A DNA stretch of 64,000 nt. Origin: Amycolatopsis sp. CA-126428. Its GTDB lineage: Bacteria > Actinomycetota > Actinomycetes > Mycobacteriales > Pseudonocardiaceae. Position 1 is the first letter of the stretch. The number at the start of each line of letters is the position of its first letter. The translations under genes and the position numbers were made by a program. Positions 30,206 through 39,602 of this stretch are shown here, in pieces. The stretch is taken from assembly GCF_002904335.1 (NCBI RefSeq), contig NZ_PPHF01000074.1, positions 62,001 to 126,000 of the forward strand, read 5' to 3'. The notes below the pieces were generated by a model that did not search any database, was not told the origin of the DNA, and worked only from the letters and a program-made list of their open reading frames with translations.

Positions 30206-31714
30206 ATGAATCCTGGGGACTTCGGCCGGCGGACGCTGCTGCGGGCCGGTGGGGTGGCGGCGGCCGCGGGGATGCTGCCCGGCGTGGCGTTCGCCGATCA
30301 GCCGGGCGGCTCGGGCAGCCGGACCCGGACCGTCACCGGCACGCTGGAACCGGACGTGCCGGACTGGTACTACCTGCCCGTCGACGTCCCGCGCGGGGTG
30401 CGGCAGATCGACGTCGTGTACTCCTACGACCGGCCGCCCGTGCCGGCCGGCACCCGCGGGAATGCCTGCGACATCGGCATCTTCGGCCCCGAAGGCCACG
30501 ACCTCGGCAACGCGCGCGGCTTCCGCGGCTGGTCCGGCGGCTTCCGCGACCGGTTCTCGATCAGCGCTTCCGAAGCCACCCCCGGCTACCTCGCCGGCCC
30601 GATCAGACCCGGCCGGTGGCACGTCATCCTCGGCCCGTACACCGTGGCGCCGCAGGGGCTGAACTACCGGGTGGACATCACGCTCACCTTCGGCCCGGAC
30701 GGCGTCCCGTTCAAGCCGAACCCGGCGCCGGAGACCGCGCCCGCCCGCGAACGCGGCCGCGCCTGGTACCGCGGTGACAGCCACCTGCACACGGTCCACT
30801 CCGACGGCCGCCGCACGCCGGAGCAGCTCGTCGCCGACGCCCGGGCCGCCGGCCTCGACTTCATCGTCTCCACCGACCACAACACGTACAGCTCGCAGCT
30901 GGTCTGGGGGAACCACGCCACCGACGACCTGCTGATCCTCAACGGCGAAGAGGTGACGACCCGGTCCGGGCACTGGCCGGCGATCGGCCTGCCCGCCGGC
31001 ACCTGGATCGACTGGCGCTACCGCGCGGCCGACCCGCGGGACTTCCGGCGCTTCACCGACCAGGTGCACCGCGCCGGCGGCCTGGTCACCGCGGCGCACC
31101 CGTTCGCCAACTGCTTCGGCTGCACCTACGAATTCGCCTACGACATCGCCGACCTCGTCGAGGTGTGGAACGGCCCCTGGACACAGGACGACGAGGCGAG
31201 CGTCATCCACTGGGACGGGCTCCTGCGCGGCGGCCGCTTCATCCCGGCGATCGGCGACTCCGACGCGCACAACCCGGACCAGCGCGTGGCCCTGCCGCAC
31301 ACCGTCGTGCTCGCCGACCGGCTGCGCCGCCAGGAACTCCTGGCCGGGCTGGCGGCCGGGCGTTCGTGGCTGGCGGAATCGGCGTCGGTGCAGCTGGACT
31401 TCACCGTCTCGGGCGGCGGGGCGAGCGCGGGCATCGGCGAGCGGCTCGCCGCGGGCACCGGGACACCGGTGACGGTCAAGGCGGTGGTGGCCGGCGTGCC
31501 GGGGACGACGGTGACGTTCCTCGACCAGCTCGGCCCGGAACACACCGAGCCGATCGGCGACTCCGGCGCGGCCACCGTCACCTGGACGACGTACCCCCGC
31601 TACAGCCGCTGGGTGCGGGTCGAGGTCCGTCGCCCGTCCGGCGGCCCGAACACCACGGTGCCGAACGCCATGGTGGCGATGTCCAACCCGATCTTCCTCG
31701 GCGCCGCCCACTGA
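30206..31714 (+). CDS. Tat-exported CehA/McbA family PHP metallohydrolase
   Basis: A 502-residue protein whose start ATG 30206 follows GGAGG. The N-terminus has a twin-arginine signal (GRRTLLRAGGVAAAAG), so it is exported folded with metals bound. A beta-sandwich-like region precedes a PHP domain from about residue 190: GDSHLHTVHSDG, VSTDHNT, TAAHPF and GDSDAHN supply the metal ligands. CehA/McbA enzymes include carbamate and phosphodiester hydrolases; the substrate here is unknown. The C-terminus is a beta-rich domain. Confidence 0.88.
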   Translation: MNPGDFGRRTLLRAGGVAAAAGMLPGVAFADQPGGSGSRTRTVTGTLEPDVPDWYYLPVDVPRGVRQIDVVYSYDRPPVPAGTRGNACDIGIFGPEGHDLGNARGFRGWSGGFRDRFSISASEATPGYLAGPIRPGRWHVILGPYTVAPQGLNYRVDITLTFGPDGVPFKPNPAPETAPARERGRAWYRGDSHLHTVHSDGRRTPEQLVADARAAGLDFIVSTDHNTYSSQLVWGNHATDDLLILNGEEVTTRSGHWPAIGLPAGTWIDWRYRAADPRDFRRFTDQVHRAGGLVTAAHPFANCFGCTYEFAYDIADLVEVWNGPWTQDDEASVIHWDGLLRGGRFIPAIGDSDAHNPDQRVALPHTVVLADRLRRQELLAGLAAGRSWLAESASVQLDFTVSGGGASAGIGERLAAGTGTPVTVKAVVAGVPGTTVTFLDQLGPEHTEPIGDSGAATVTWTTYPRYSRWVRVEVRRPSGGPNTTVPNAMVAMSNPIFLGAAH

Positions 31715-31780
31715 ACCCCGCCCGGCGCACCGCGTCCTCCTATTGGGCAGACTGGTGCGAACGGGTGGAGGGGAGGCAGG

Positions 31781-32596
31781 GTGCGCGGTTGTGGCCTGAA
31801 GCTGGCCATGGTCCTGGTGGCGGTCGTCGTGCTGGCCGCCGGGATCATCGTGGTGGTGGCGTACACGCGCGGTGAAATACGGACGCCGGGGTGCACGGTG
31901 GCGCGGCCGGGGGACAAGGCGTCCAGCTCCACGTTCACCCCGGAGCAGATGAACAACGCGGCGACGATCGCGGCGGTCGGCACCAAGCTCGGGCTGCCCG
32001 CCCACGCGGCGACGGTCGCGCTGGCGACGGCGTTGCAGGAGTCGAAGCTGCGCAACCTCGAGGGCGGTGACCGCGACTCGGTCGGGCTGTTCCAGCAGCG
32101 CCCCAGCCAGGGCTGGGGCACGATCGCCCAGCTGCGCGACCCGGTCTACGCGGCGACGGAGTTCTACGAGAAGCTCGAGAAGCTGCCGAACTGGGAGGCG
32201 CTGCCGATCACCGAGGCGGCGCAGGCGGTCCAGCGGTCGGGTGCCCCGGACGCGTACGCGCAGTGGGAGTCGCAGTCCCGCACGATGGCGGCGGCGTTCA
32301 ACGGCCAGTTCCCGGCCGCACTGACCTGCCGCAACCTGACCTTGGCGGCGCCCGCGGACCTCGCCGGGCCGTCGACGGCGGAACTGGGCACGGCCACCCT
32401 CAGCGGCCCCCACCCGGCGGCCCAGGGCTGGACGTACGCGACCTGGCTGGTCGGCCGCGCGGAGGCGCTGGGCGTGGACAAGGTGAGCTTCGCGGGCCAG
32501 ACGTGGACGGCGGAATCGGGCGCATGGGTGCAGGACCCGGCGGCGGGCCAGGACCTTTCCCTGCACCAGACCGCGGCGGCGCAGGTCAGCGAGTAG
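31781..32596 (+). CDS. Membrane-anchored lytic-transglycosylase-like protein
   Basis: A 271-residue protein with an N-terminal membrane anchor (LAMVLVAVVVLAAGIIVVVAY). The extracytoplasmic part has a goose-lysozyme/SLT-like core: an ATALQESKLRNL segment with the probable catalytic Glu, followed by GDRDSVGLFQQRPSQGWGT, characteristic of actinobacterial proteins of this type. These may cleave peptidoglycan or only resemble such enzymes. Start GTG 31781 follows GGAGGGGAGG. It is the last gene before a low-complexity repeat and a convergent MFS gene. Confidence 0.78.
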   Translation: MRGCGLKLAMVLVAVVVLAAGIIVVVAYTRGEIRTPGCTVARPGDKASSSTFTPEQMNNAATIAAVGTKLGLPAHAATVALATALQESKLRNLEGGDRDSVGLFQQRPSQGWGTIAQLRDPVYAATEFYEKLEKLPNWEALPITEAAQAVQRSGAPDAYAQWESQSRTMAAAFNGQFPAALTCRNLTLAAPADLAGPSTAELGTATLSGPHPAAQGWTYATWLVGRAEALGVDKVSFAGQTWTAESGAWVQDPAAGQDLSLHQTAAAQVSE

Positions 32597-32607
32597 CCGG
32601 GTCGCCC

Positions 32608-32736
32608 CAGGGCGGCCAAGGGGCCAAGCGGCCAACGGGCCAAGGGGCCAAGGGGCCAAGCGGGCCGGGCTGCCCAGGCGGTCGAGCGGCCCAACCGGCC
32701 AAGCGGCCGAAGCGCCCGAGCGGGCCAAGGCGGCCA
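32608..32736. repeat. Degenerate GGCCAAGCG/GGCCAAGGG tandem repeat
   Basis: Short units of about 9-10 bases (GGCCAAGG, GGCCAAGC, GGCCAACG) are repeated more than ten times between the stops of two convergent genes at 32596 and 32751. There is no gene in it. A similar array in the same kind of place occurs at 53158-53260. Confidence 0.75.
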
Positions 32737-32750
32737 TGGAGCGCTCGGCG

Positions 32751-33956
32751 TCAGCGGCTCGCGGCGGCCCAGCGCACCGCCGGGCCCATCGCCCAGCCCG
32801 CGGCCGCGAACACCGCCCCCAGGACGAGCCACCCGGCGAAGCCCCCGCCGACCACCAGCGTGCTCAGCAGGACCGGGCCGACCGCGCGGGCCACCGATGT
32901 CCCGGTGCCGAAGAATCCCTGGTACTCGCCCTGCTTGTCCGCCGGGGCCAGGGCGAAGCCGATCTCCCACGAGCCCGCCGACTGGAGCATCTCGCCGAGC
33001 ACCTGTACCAGCGCCCCGGCGACGAGCACCGCGAACGCCACCGCCGGGGACGTCCCCAGTGCCGACAGCGCGAACGCCACGCACGAAGCCAGCAGCACCA
33101 CGCCCGACCGGCGCACCATCCGCGCCGCCGAGGCGAGGGTCGTCAGGCGGCCCGCCACGCGGACCTGCAGGACCACCACCACGACCGTGTTGAGCACGAA
33201 CAGCGCCGACACCGTCCAGCCCGGCGCCGCGGTGTGTTCGACGATCCACAGCGGGATCGCGACGCTCAGCAGCGGCATGCGCAGCAGCAGGATCGCGTTG
33301 AGCAGCGTCACCAGCGCGTACGGCCGGTCGCGCAGCACGGCGGACTTCGGCGCGCCCGGGCGCCCCGAAGAGCGCGGGGCCGCCGGGAGCTTGTGCAGCA
33401 GCGCCGCCGTCACCACGAAGGCCGCCGCGTCGAGGACGAACACCGTCAAGTACGCCGAGGCCGTGTCGGCCGAGAGGGCGAGGCCGCCCAGGCCGGCGCC
33501 GACGGCGAGGCCGGCGTTGCCCGCGGACTGCAGGTGGGCCCGGATGCGCGTCCGCCGCTCCGGATCGGCCAGCGCGGCCAGCAGCGCCTGGCGGACCGCG
33601 GCCAGCCCGGTCTGGCAGCTGCCGTAGAGGCACGCGGCCAGCACGAACATCATCGGCGAGCGCACGACGAGGAACGCCAGGATCGACACGCCCGTCGCCA
33701 GCGCCAGCAGCACCGCCGCGCCACGGGCGCCGTGGCGGTCGGCGAGGCGACCGAGCGGCACCCCCGCGACCGAGCCCACCGCCCAGCCGACCGTGAGCCC
33801 GAGCCCCACCTGTGCCGGCGTGAGCCCGGCGATCCGCGTGAAGAACAGCACCGAGCAGGTCAGGAACGCGCCGTCGCCGAGCGAGCCGGCCAGCTGGGCG
33901 GCGGCGAGCAGACGGCCGGGGCGCCGGGTCTTCGGACGTTCGAGGAGCGCTGTCAT
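32751..33956 (-). CDS. MFS transporter
   Basis: A 401-residue protein with about twelve membrane segments, starting at ATG 33956 (MTALLERPKTRR). The loop PLGRLADRHGARGAAV fits the MFS motif A position. It is divergent from a MocR-type regulator across an 81-base region with CCAAT half sites, so the regulator probably controls it. Many such pairs concern amine, vitamin B6 or drug export, but the substrate is unknown. Its 3' end faces the lytic-transglycosylase-like gene across a GC-rich repeat. Confidence 0.85.
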   Translation of the reverse strand: MTALLERPKTRRPGRLLAAAQLAGSLGDGAFLTCSVLFFTRIAGLTPAQVGLGLTVGWAVGSVAGVPLGRLADRHGARGAAVLLALATGVSILAFLVVRSPMMFVLAACLYGSCQTGLAAVRQALLAALADPERRTRIRAHLQSAGNAGLAVGAGLGGLALSADTASAYLTVFVLDAAAFVVTAALLHKLPAAPRSSGRPGAPKSAVLRDRPYALVTLLNAILLLRMPLLSVAIPLWIVEHTAAPGWTVSALFVLNTVVVVVLQVRVAGRLTTLASAARMVRRSGVVLLASCVAFALSALGTSPAVAFAVLVAGALVQVLGEMLQSAGSWEIGFALAPADKQGEYQGFFGTGTSVARAVGPVLLSTLVVGGGFAGWLVLGAVFAAAGWAMGPAVRWAAASR

Positions 33957-33995
33957 GAGCAGAACGGTAGAGCCGTCTTTGGCCCGATCCCAGAT

Positions 33996-34024
33996 CCAAT
34001 TCCGGCCAACCGGATTGGGCCAAT
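33996..34024. promoter_or_regulatory. Three CCAAT/ATTGG half sites, likely MocR operator
   Basis: CCAAT at 33996-34000, ATTGG at 34014-34018 and CCAAT at 34020-34024: a direct repeat 24 bases apart with an inverted copy between. MocR/PdxR regulators bind just such mixed direct and inverted repeats. The site precedes the MocR gene by 14 bases and the MFS gene by 40. Confidence 0.6.
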
Positions 34025-34037
34025 GTAGCCTCGCCGG

Positions 34038-35450
34038 ATGGACTTCCACGTCAGCCTGGCCGGCCGCGGCGACCTCAGCGTCCGCATCTACCGCCAGCTG
34101 CGCGACGCCGTCCTGGACGGCAGGTTGCGCGCGGGGGAGCGGCTGCCGCCGACCCGGGAGCTCGCGCGGCGCCTGGCCGTCTCGCGCAACACCGTCGCGG
34201 TCGCCTACGACCGCCTCACCGCCGACGGTTTCCTCACCGGCCGCGTCGGCGCCGGGACGTACGTCAGCGGGGAACTCCCGGCGCCGAAACCGCGCACCGC
34301 GCCGTCGAAAAAGGGGCCGCAGCCGAAGGCGGTGTGGCGGTCACTGCCGGCCCCGGCCGCCGTGGGCCCCGCCCCGGTGTTCGACTTCCGCGTGGGCATC
34401 CCCGACGCCACGCTGTTCCCGCTGGACACCTGGCGACGCCTGCTCGCGCGGGAACTGCGGGACACCGCCGGGTTCGCGCACTACGCCGAGCCCGGTGGCC
34501 ACCCTGGGCTGCGCGCGGCGATCGCCCGGCACGTCGGCGTCTCGCGCTCGGTCCGCGCCGGCGCCGACGACGTGCTCGTCACCCAAGGTGCGCAGCAGGC
34601 CCTGGATCTGCTCTGCCGCGTGCTGCTCGAACCCGGCGACCGCGTCGCCATTGAGGAGCCCGGCTACCGGATGGCGAAGCAGCTCTTCGCCTCGCACGGC
34701 GCCGACGTCGTGGGTGTGCCGGTGGACGGCGAAGGGCTCGACGTCGCCGCCCTGCCGCCGCGCACGAAACTGGTCTACGTCACGCCGTCGCACCAGTTCC
34801 CGCTCGGCACGCCGATGTCCCTCGCCCGCCGCACGGCGCTGCTGGCGTGGGCGGCCCGTGCCGGCGCGGTCGTCGTCGAGGACGACTACGACAGCGAATT
34901 CCGGTTCTCCGACCGGCCCCTGGAACCGTTGCAGAGCCTGGACCGCGACGGCCGCGTGGCCTACGTCGGCTCGTTCTCGAAGACGCTGCTTCCCATGCTG
35001 CGCCTGGGGTTCCTGATCGCCCCGGCTTCATTGCGAGACGCGCTGCACCACGCGCGCCGGCTGTCCGGCTGGCACGGCGACCTGCCCGCGCAGGCCGCGC
35101 TGGCCGGGTTCATCGACGAAGGCCTGTTCGCGCGGCACCTCCGCCGCGCGACGAAGGTCTACGCGGACCGCCACGAGCGCATCACCGCGACCCTGGAGCG
35201 GGTTTTCGCGGGCCGTCTCAGCCCGGTGCCGTCGGCGGCGGGCCTGCACCTGTGCGCCCTGGCCGAGGACGGCACGGACCTGGAGCCGGTCGTGGCCCGC
35301 GCGGCCGCGGCCGGGGCGGCGATCCAGACGCTTTCCGATCTGTGCGGCGGTTTCCCGCGCCAAGGCGTGGTCCTCGGCTACGGTTCGATCCCGCCGGCCG
35401 GGATCGACGCCGGGCTCGCGGTGCTCGACGAGGCCTGGGGCTCGGCGTAG
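34038..35450 (+). CDS. MocR/PdxR family regulator (GntR-aminotransferase fusion)
   Basis: A 470-residue fusion: a GntR winged helix at residues 15-75 (SVRIYRQLRDAVLDGRLRAGERLPPTRELARRL in overlapping pieces) and an aminotransferase class I-like domain with a PLP-type lysine in YVGSFSKTLLP. It likely uses PLP as a cofactor or effector rather than catalysing transamination. It is divergent from the MFS gene at 32751-33956, its most likely target. Its last 73 bases overlap, antisense, the end of another MFS gene. Confidence 0.92.
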   Translation: MDFHVSLAGRGDLSVRIYRQLRDAVLDGRLRAGERLPPTRELARRLAVSRNTVAVAYDRLTADGFLTGRVGAGTYVSGELPAPKPRTAPSKKGPQPKAVWRSLPAPAAVGPAPVFDFRVGIPDATLFPLDTWRRLLARELRDTAGFAHYAEPGGHPGLRAAIARHVGVSRSVRAGADDVLVTQGAQQALDLLCRVLLEPGDRVAIEEPGYRMAKQLFASHGADVVGVPVDGEGLDVAALPPRTKLVYVTPSHQFPLGTPMSLARRTALLAWAARAGAVVVEDDYDSEFRFSDRPLEPLQSLDRDGRVAYVGSFSKTLLPMLRLGFLIAPASLRDALHHARRLSGWHGDLPAQAALAGFIDEGLFARHLRRATKVYADRHERITATLERVFAGRLSPVPSAAGLHLCALAEDGTDLEPVVARAAAAGAAIQTLSDLCGGFPRQGVVLGYGSIPPAGIDAGLAVLDEAWGSA

Positions 35451-36811
35451 TGGTCCGTGCGCCGCCGGGCGGCGATCAGCAGGCCGCCGGCGCTCGTCAG
35501 CGCCGCCGTGGCCAGGATCATCAGCCAGCCCCGCCGGAAGTCCGCCAGGTCCGGCGTCCCGGCGAAGACGGCGACCAGCACCGCCGTGCCCAGGACCGTG
35601 CCGATCTGCCGGGCCGTGTTCACCATCGACGAGCCCGCGCCCCAGCGGGGCGGCGGCAGGACCGTGCCCACCACGCCCGAAAGGCTCGGCAGGATCAGCC
35701 CGACGCCGAGGCCGGTCAGCAGCTGGCCCGGCAGCATCGACACGACGTAGCTGGGCACCGATCCCATGTTCAGCACCCAGATCAGCACGCCGGCTCCGAA
35801 CGCGACGCCGCCGAGGGCGACCACCGGGCCCGGCCCGAAGCGGTGCACGAACCGGCCGCCGAGGATCGACACCGGCACCACCACCAGCGGGCCCGGCGCC
35901 AGGGACAGCCCGGCCACCAGGATCGAGTCGTGCCAGATCGACGTCAGGAACAGCACGTTGCCGAACAGCATCGCCGCGAAGCCGGCGGCGAACACGCCGG
36001 TGGTCAGGCAGGCCAGCCACAACGTCGGGACGCGCAGGGCCGGCAGGTCCAGCACCGGCACCGGGTGCCGCGCCGAGCGCAGCGGGACCCAGGCCAGCGC
36101 GACGGCGGCCACCGCGAACGCCAGCAGCACCGGCGGCGCGCCCCAGCCGCGGCCGGGCGCCTCGACCAGCGCGTACGCCGAGGCGCCGACGCCCACCAGC
36201 AGCCCGGCGGCGCCGAGGACGTCCGGGACGCCGGTGGACGTGTCCCGCGACTCGCGCAGCACGCGCGGCCCGGCCAGCAGGGTCGCCGCGCAGATCGGCA
36301 GGTTCACCAGGAACACCCAGCGCCAGGACGCCTCGACGAGCAGGCCGCCGACCGGCGGGCCGAGGGCCGCGGCCGCCGCGCCCACCGACGCCCAGACCCC
36401 GACCGCCATCGGCCGCCGGTGCGGCGGGAACGCCGTCAGCAGCAGCGCCAGCGACGTCGGCATGACGAGCGCGGCGCCGATCGCCTGCACCGCGCGGAAG
36501 GCGATCAGCACGGGGATCGACGGCGCGGCCGCGCAGGCCGCCGAGGCGAGGGTGAACACCGCCACGCCGGCGAGGAACAGCCGGCGGCGGCCGTAGCGGT
36601 CGGCCAGCCGCCCGGCCGGGGCGAGGCAGGCGGCGAACAGGACCGTGTAGCCGTTGAGCACCCACGACAGCGTCGCCAGGTCGTCGCCGGGGAACGCGGC
36701 CCGGATGCCGGGGAAGGCGATCGTGACGATGAAGGTGTCCAGGCTCGCGAGGAACGCGGCCGTCGAGACGACGAGCAGCACGAGGCCGGGCTTCGGCGCG
36801 CTGGGGGGCAT
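35378..36811 (-). CDS. MFS drug exporter, EmrB/QacA (DHA2) type
   Basis: A 477-residue protein with fourteen or so membrane segments. TFIVTIAFPGI in helix 1, GRLADRYGRRRLFL after helix 2 and the helix-5 motif around GPPVGGLLVE are DHA2 antiporter signatures. It probably expels toxic compounds with proton exchange. Start ATG 36811 has an inverted repeat immediately upstream (36819-36841), but no regulator gene is next to it; the target regulator may be elsewhere. Its end overlaps the MocR gene by 73 bases. Confidence 0.88.
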   Translation of the reverse strand: MPPSAPKPGLVLLVVSTAAFLASLDTFIVTIAFPGIRAAFPGDDLATLSWVLNGYTVLFAACLAPAGRLADRYGRRRLFLAGVAVFTLASAACAAAPSIPVLIAFRAVQAIGAALVMPTSLALLLTAFPPHRRPMAVGVWASVGAAAAALGPPVGGLLVEASWRWVFLVNLPICAATLLAGPRVLRESRDTSTGVPDVLGAAGLLVGVGASAYALVEAPGRGWGAPPVLLAFAVAAVALAWVPLRSARHPVPVLDLPALRVPTLWLACLTTGVFAAGFAAMLFGNVLFLTSIWHDSILVAGLSLAPGPLVVVPVSILGGRFVHRFGPGPVVALGGVAFGAGVLIWVLNMGSVPSYVVSMLPGQLLTGLGVGLILPSLSGVVGTVLPPPRWGAGSSMVNTARQIGTVLGTAVLVAVFAGTPDLADFRRGWLMILATAALTSAGGLLIAARRRTDHYAEPQASSSTASPASIPAGGIEP

Positions 36812-36818
36812 GGTCCTC

Positions 36819-36841
36819 CTAGGTTCGAAAAAACAACCTAG
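36819..36841. promoter_or_regulatory. Inverted repeat just upstream of DHA2 exporter
   Basis: CTAGGTT-N9-AACCTAG is a perfect 7-bp inverted repeat lying 8-30 bases upstream of ATG 36811, over or beside the ribosome binding site. This looks like an operator for a TetR or HxlR-type repressor encoded outside the neighbourhood. Confidence 0.6.
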
Positions 36842-36887
36842 CTGGACAGGGTGGGTCCTAACAAGAGACCCACCTGTTCGAAGCGAC

Positions 36888-37364
36888 TCAGGTCACCTGG
36901 CGGGCCCGGCGGGCCCGGGTTTGCAGCGCCGCGAGGGTGTGCTCGATCGACCGGACGTTGTACCCCGGCCGGTCGGCGCGGCCGGTGACGCGCGGCCCCA
37001 TGAACTTCCGCACCACCCAGCTGCCGATCCGGTACCAGTTCTCGGTGACCACGCAGCCGTCCGCGGCCGGCGCCAGCACGTACTCCCACCGCGAAACCCG
37101 CGAGCCGAGCGGCGTGCGCACGTCGAAGGCGAACCGGCGGCCGGGCTCGAACGCGACCACCCGCACCCGCGTCCACCACTGCAGCTCGCCGTTGCGGTTG
37201 CGGCCGCGGAACCGCGCGCCGAGCGCCGGGCCGGTGCCGTCCAGCCAGCGGCCGCCGACGTTCTCCGGGCTCAGCTCGCCCATCCGCGGCAGGTCGGTGA
37301 CCCACGACCACACCGTGTCCGGGTCGGCGGAGACGGGCACACTGCGCGAAATCGTCGGTTCCAC
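36888..37364 (-). CDS. SRPBCC family (START-like) protein
   Basis: A 158-residue protein starting at GTG 37364 (VEPTISRSVPVSADPDTVWSWVTDL). The opening strand with ADPDTVWSWVTD, the WYRIGSWVVRKF end part and length fit the polyketide cyclase/dehydrase-like SRPBCC family, which holds hydrophobic ligands in a deep cavity. It lies upstream of, and on the same strand as, the DHA2 exporter but is separated by a gap containing that gene's operator. The ligand is unknown. Confidence 0.8.
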   Translation of the reverse strand: MEPTISRSVPVSADPDTVWSWVTDLPRMGELSPENVGGRWLDGTGPALGARFRGRNRNGELQWWTRVRVVAFEPGRRFAFDVRTPLGSRVSRWEYVLAPAADGCVVTENWYRIGSWVVRKFMGPRVTGRADRPGYNVRSIEHTLAALQTRARRARQVT

Positions 37365-37463
37365 GTCCCGACGGTGACAGCGGCCGCCGCCGCCGGGCAA
37401 GGCGCCGGAGCGGACTCCGCAGCCGAGAAGAGGCCGCTGCCGGAAAACCCGGCCGCCGGATCG

Positions 37464-37489
37464 GGTTGCCGACCCGCCGTTGTGGGTAC
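37464..37489 (+). promoter_or_regulatory. SigB/SigF-like promoter before BFN gene
   Basis: GGTT at 37464-37467, 16 bases, then GGGTAC at 37484-37489. This fits the actinobacterial stress-sigma pattern (GNNT, 14-17 bases, GGGTA). It lies 38 bases before GTG 37527. Confidence 0.5.
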
Positions 37490-37526
37490 TTCGCGCGCGG
37501 AGGAGTCCCTCGACACGGACGGGGCG

Positions 37527-38042
37527 GTGGTCAGCGTGATTCCGATCGAAGTGGTGGGAATGGCCGTTCCCGTGCCCGGTGAGGCGCCGCTGATGCTGCT
37601 GCGCGAGCCGGAGGGCGCACGCCGCTGGCTGGCGATCATGATCGGGTACGGCGAGGCGGAGGCCCTCGTGCGCGCCCGGGAACAGATCGCGCAGCCGCGC
37701 CCGGGCACCATCGAGCTGCTCGGCGACGTGCTCGCCGCGTTCGGCCAGGGCCTCGCCGCGGTCGAGCTGACCGAGGTGCGGGACGGCATCTTCTACGCCG
37801 ACCTCGTGCTCGCCTCGGGCACCCGCGTCTCGGCTCGCCCGAGCGACGCGGTCGCGCTCGGCCTCCGCCAGGGCGCGCCCATCCGCGTCGCCGAAGAGGT
37901 GCTGGACGTCGCGTCCGTGCAGCTCGAGGTCGAGCAGGAAGCCGAAGGGCCGGCCGCCGACGTGCTGGACGCCGAAGCCGAGGTCGCCCGGTTCCGCGCC
38001 GAGCTCGACGGCCTGCGGCCGGAGGACTTCGACGACCTGTAG
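37527..38042 (+). CDS. Bifunctional nuclease (BFN/DUF151) family protein
   Basis: About 171 residues. The text PIEVVGMAVPVPGEAPLMLLREPEG, then ELLGDVLAAFGQGLAAVELTEVRDGIFYADLVL and RPSDAVALGLRQGAPIRVAEEVL, follow the BFN domain from end to end. Members of this family are conserved in actinobacteria with UVR-type accessory regions, and a plant member has DNase and RNase activity; the bacterial role is unclear. The start is uncertain: GTG 37527 is used, GTG 37536 is close, and the GGAGGAG at 37499 is rather far upstream. Confidence 0.85.
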   Translation: MVSVIPIEVVGMAVPVPGEAPLMLLREPEGARRWLAIMIGYGEAEALVRAREQIAQPRPGTIELLGDVLAAFGQGLAAVELTEVRDGIFYADLVLASGTRVSARPSDAVALGLRQGAPIRVAEEVLDVASVQLEVEQEAEGPAADVLDAEAEVARFRAELDGLRPEDFDDL

Positions 38043-38121
38043 GAAGATTTCTCCCGCCGGCGATGAATTCCGGCCGCGGCTCCGGTACACCCACTCCGAA
38101 GCCGCCGGCGACGGGAGAACG

Positions 38122-39090
<969 letters not shown>

Positions 39091-39602
39091 GCGCCGCCGT
39101 CGTTGCTGCGCTGCAGGAGGCCGTCGTCGACGAGGTAGCGGCGGAGCGTCGCGTGGTCGTCGTGGACCATCGAGAGCTTCTCGCGGACGTCCTGCTCGCT
39201 GTAGAGCCGGCCGGGTTCGAAGCGTTCGGCGAGGTACGCCAGCAGCAGCTGCCGCCGCCGGCCCGAATGCGGGATCGAGACGAGCCGTCCGTGGCGGAAG
39301 AGCGCGTCGAGCGGATCGACCGGGGCCTTGGCGAGCGCGTCGCGGAACACCGGCGGCACGGCCCGGTAGCGGCCCTCGGTCACGGTGACGAGTCCCGCGT
39401 CGACGAGCCGCTTCGCGAGCTTGGCGGTGGCTTGGCTCGCCTCGAGCCCGTCGGGGGCGGTGCAGATGCGGGCGAAGAGCTGGAGCCGGTCCGGGTCCGC
39501 GAGGGCGGAGACCAGCGCTTCCGGGGAGGCCATGGTCAGCGACCGTACCCGCGCTCGCCCCGGGGGTGAACCGGGTTTCGGCGGACCGGTAGGTTGCGCT
39601 GC

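Noticed and set aside
30182-32737. A minus-strand open frame of 851 codons opposite the PHP hydrolase and lytic-transglycosylase-like gene
   Set aside because: Shadow text without motifs; the plus strand has a Tat signal, PHP metal ligands and good ribosome binding sites.
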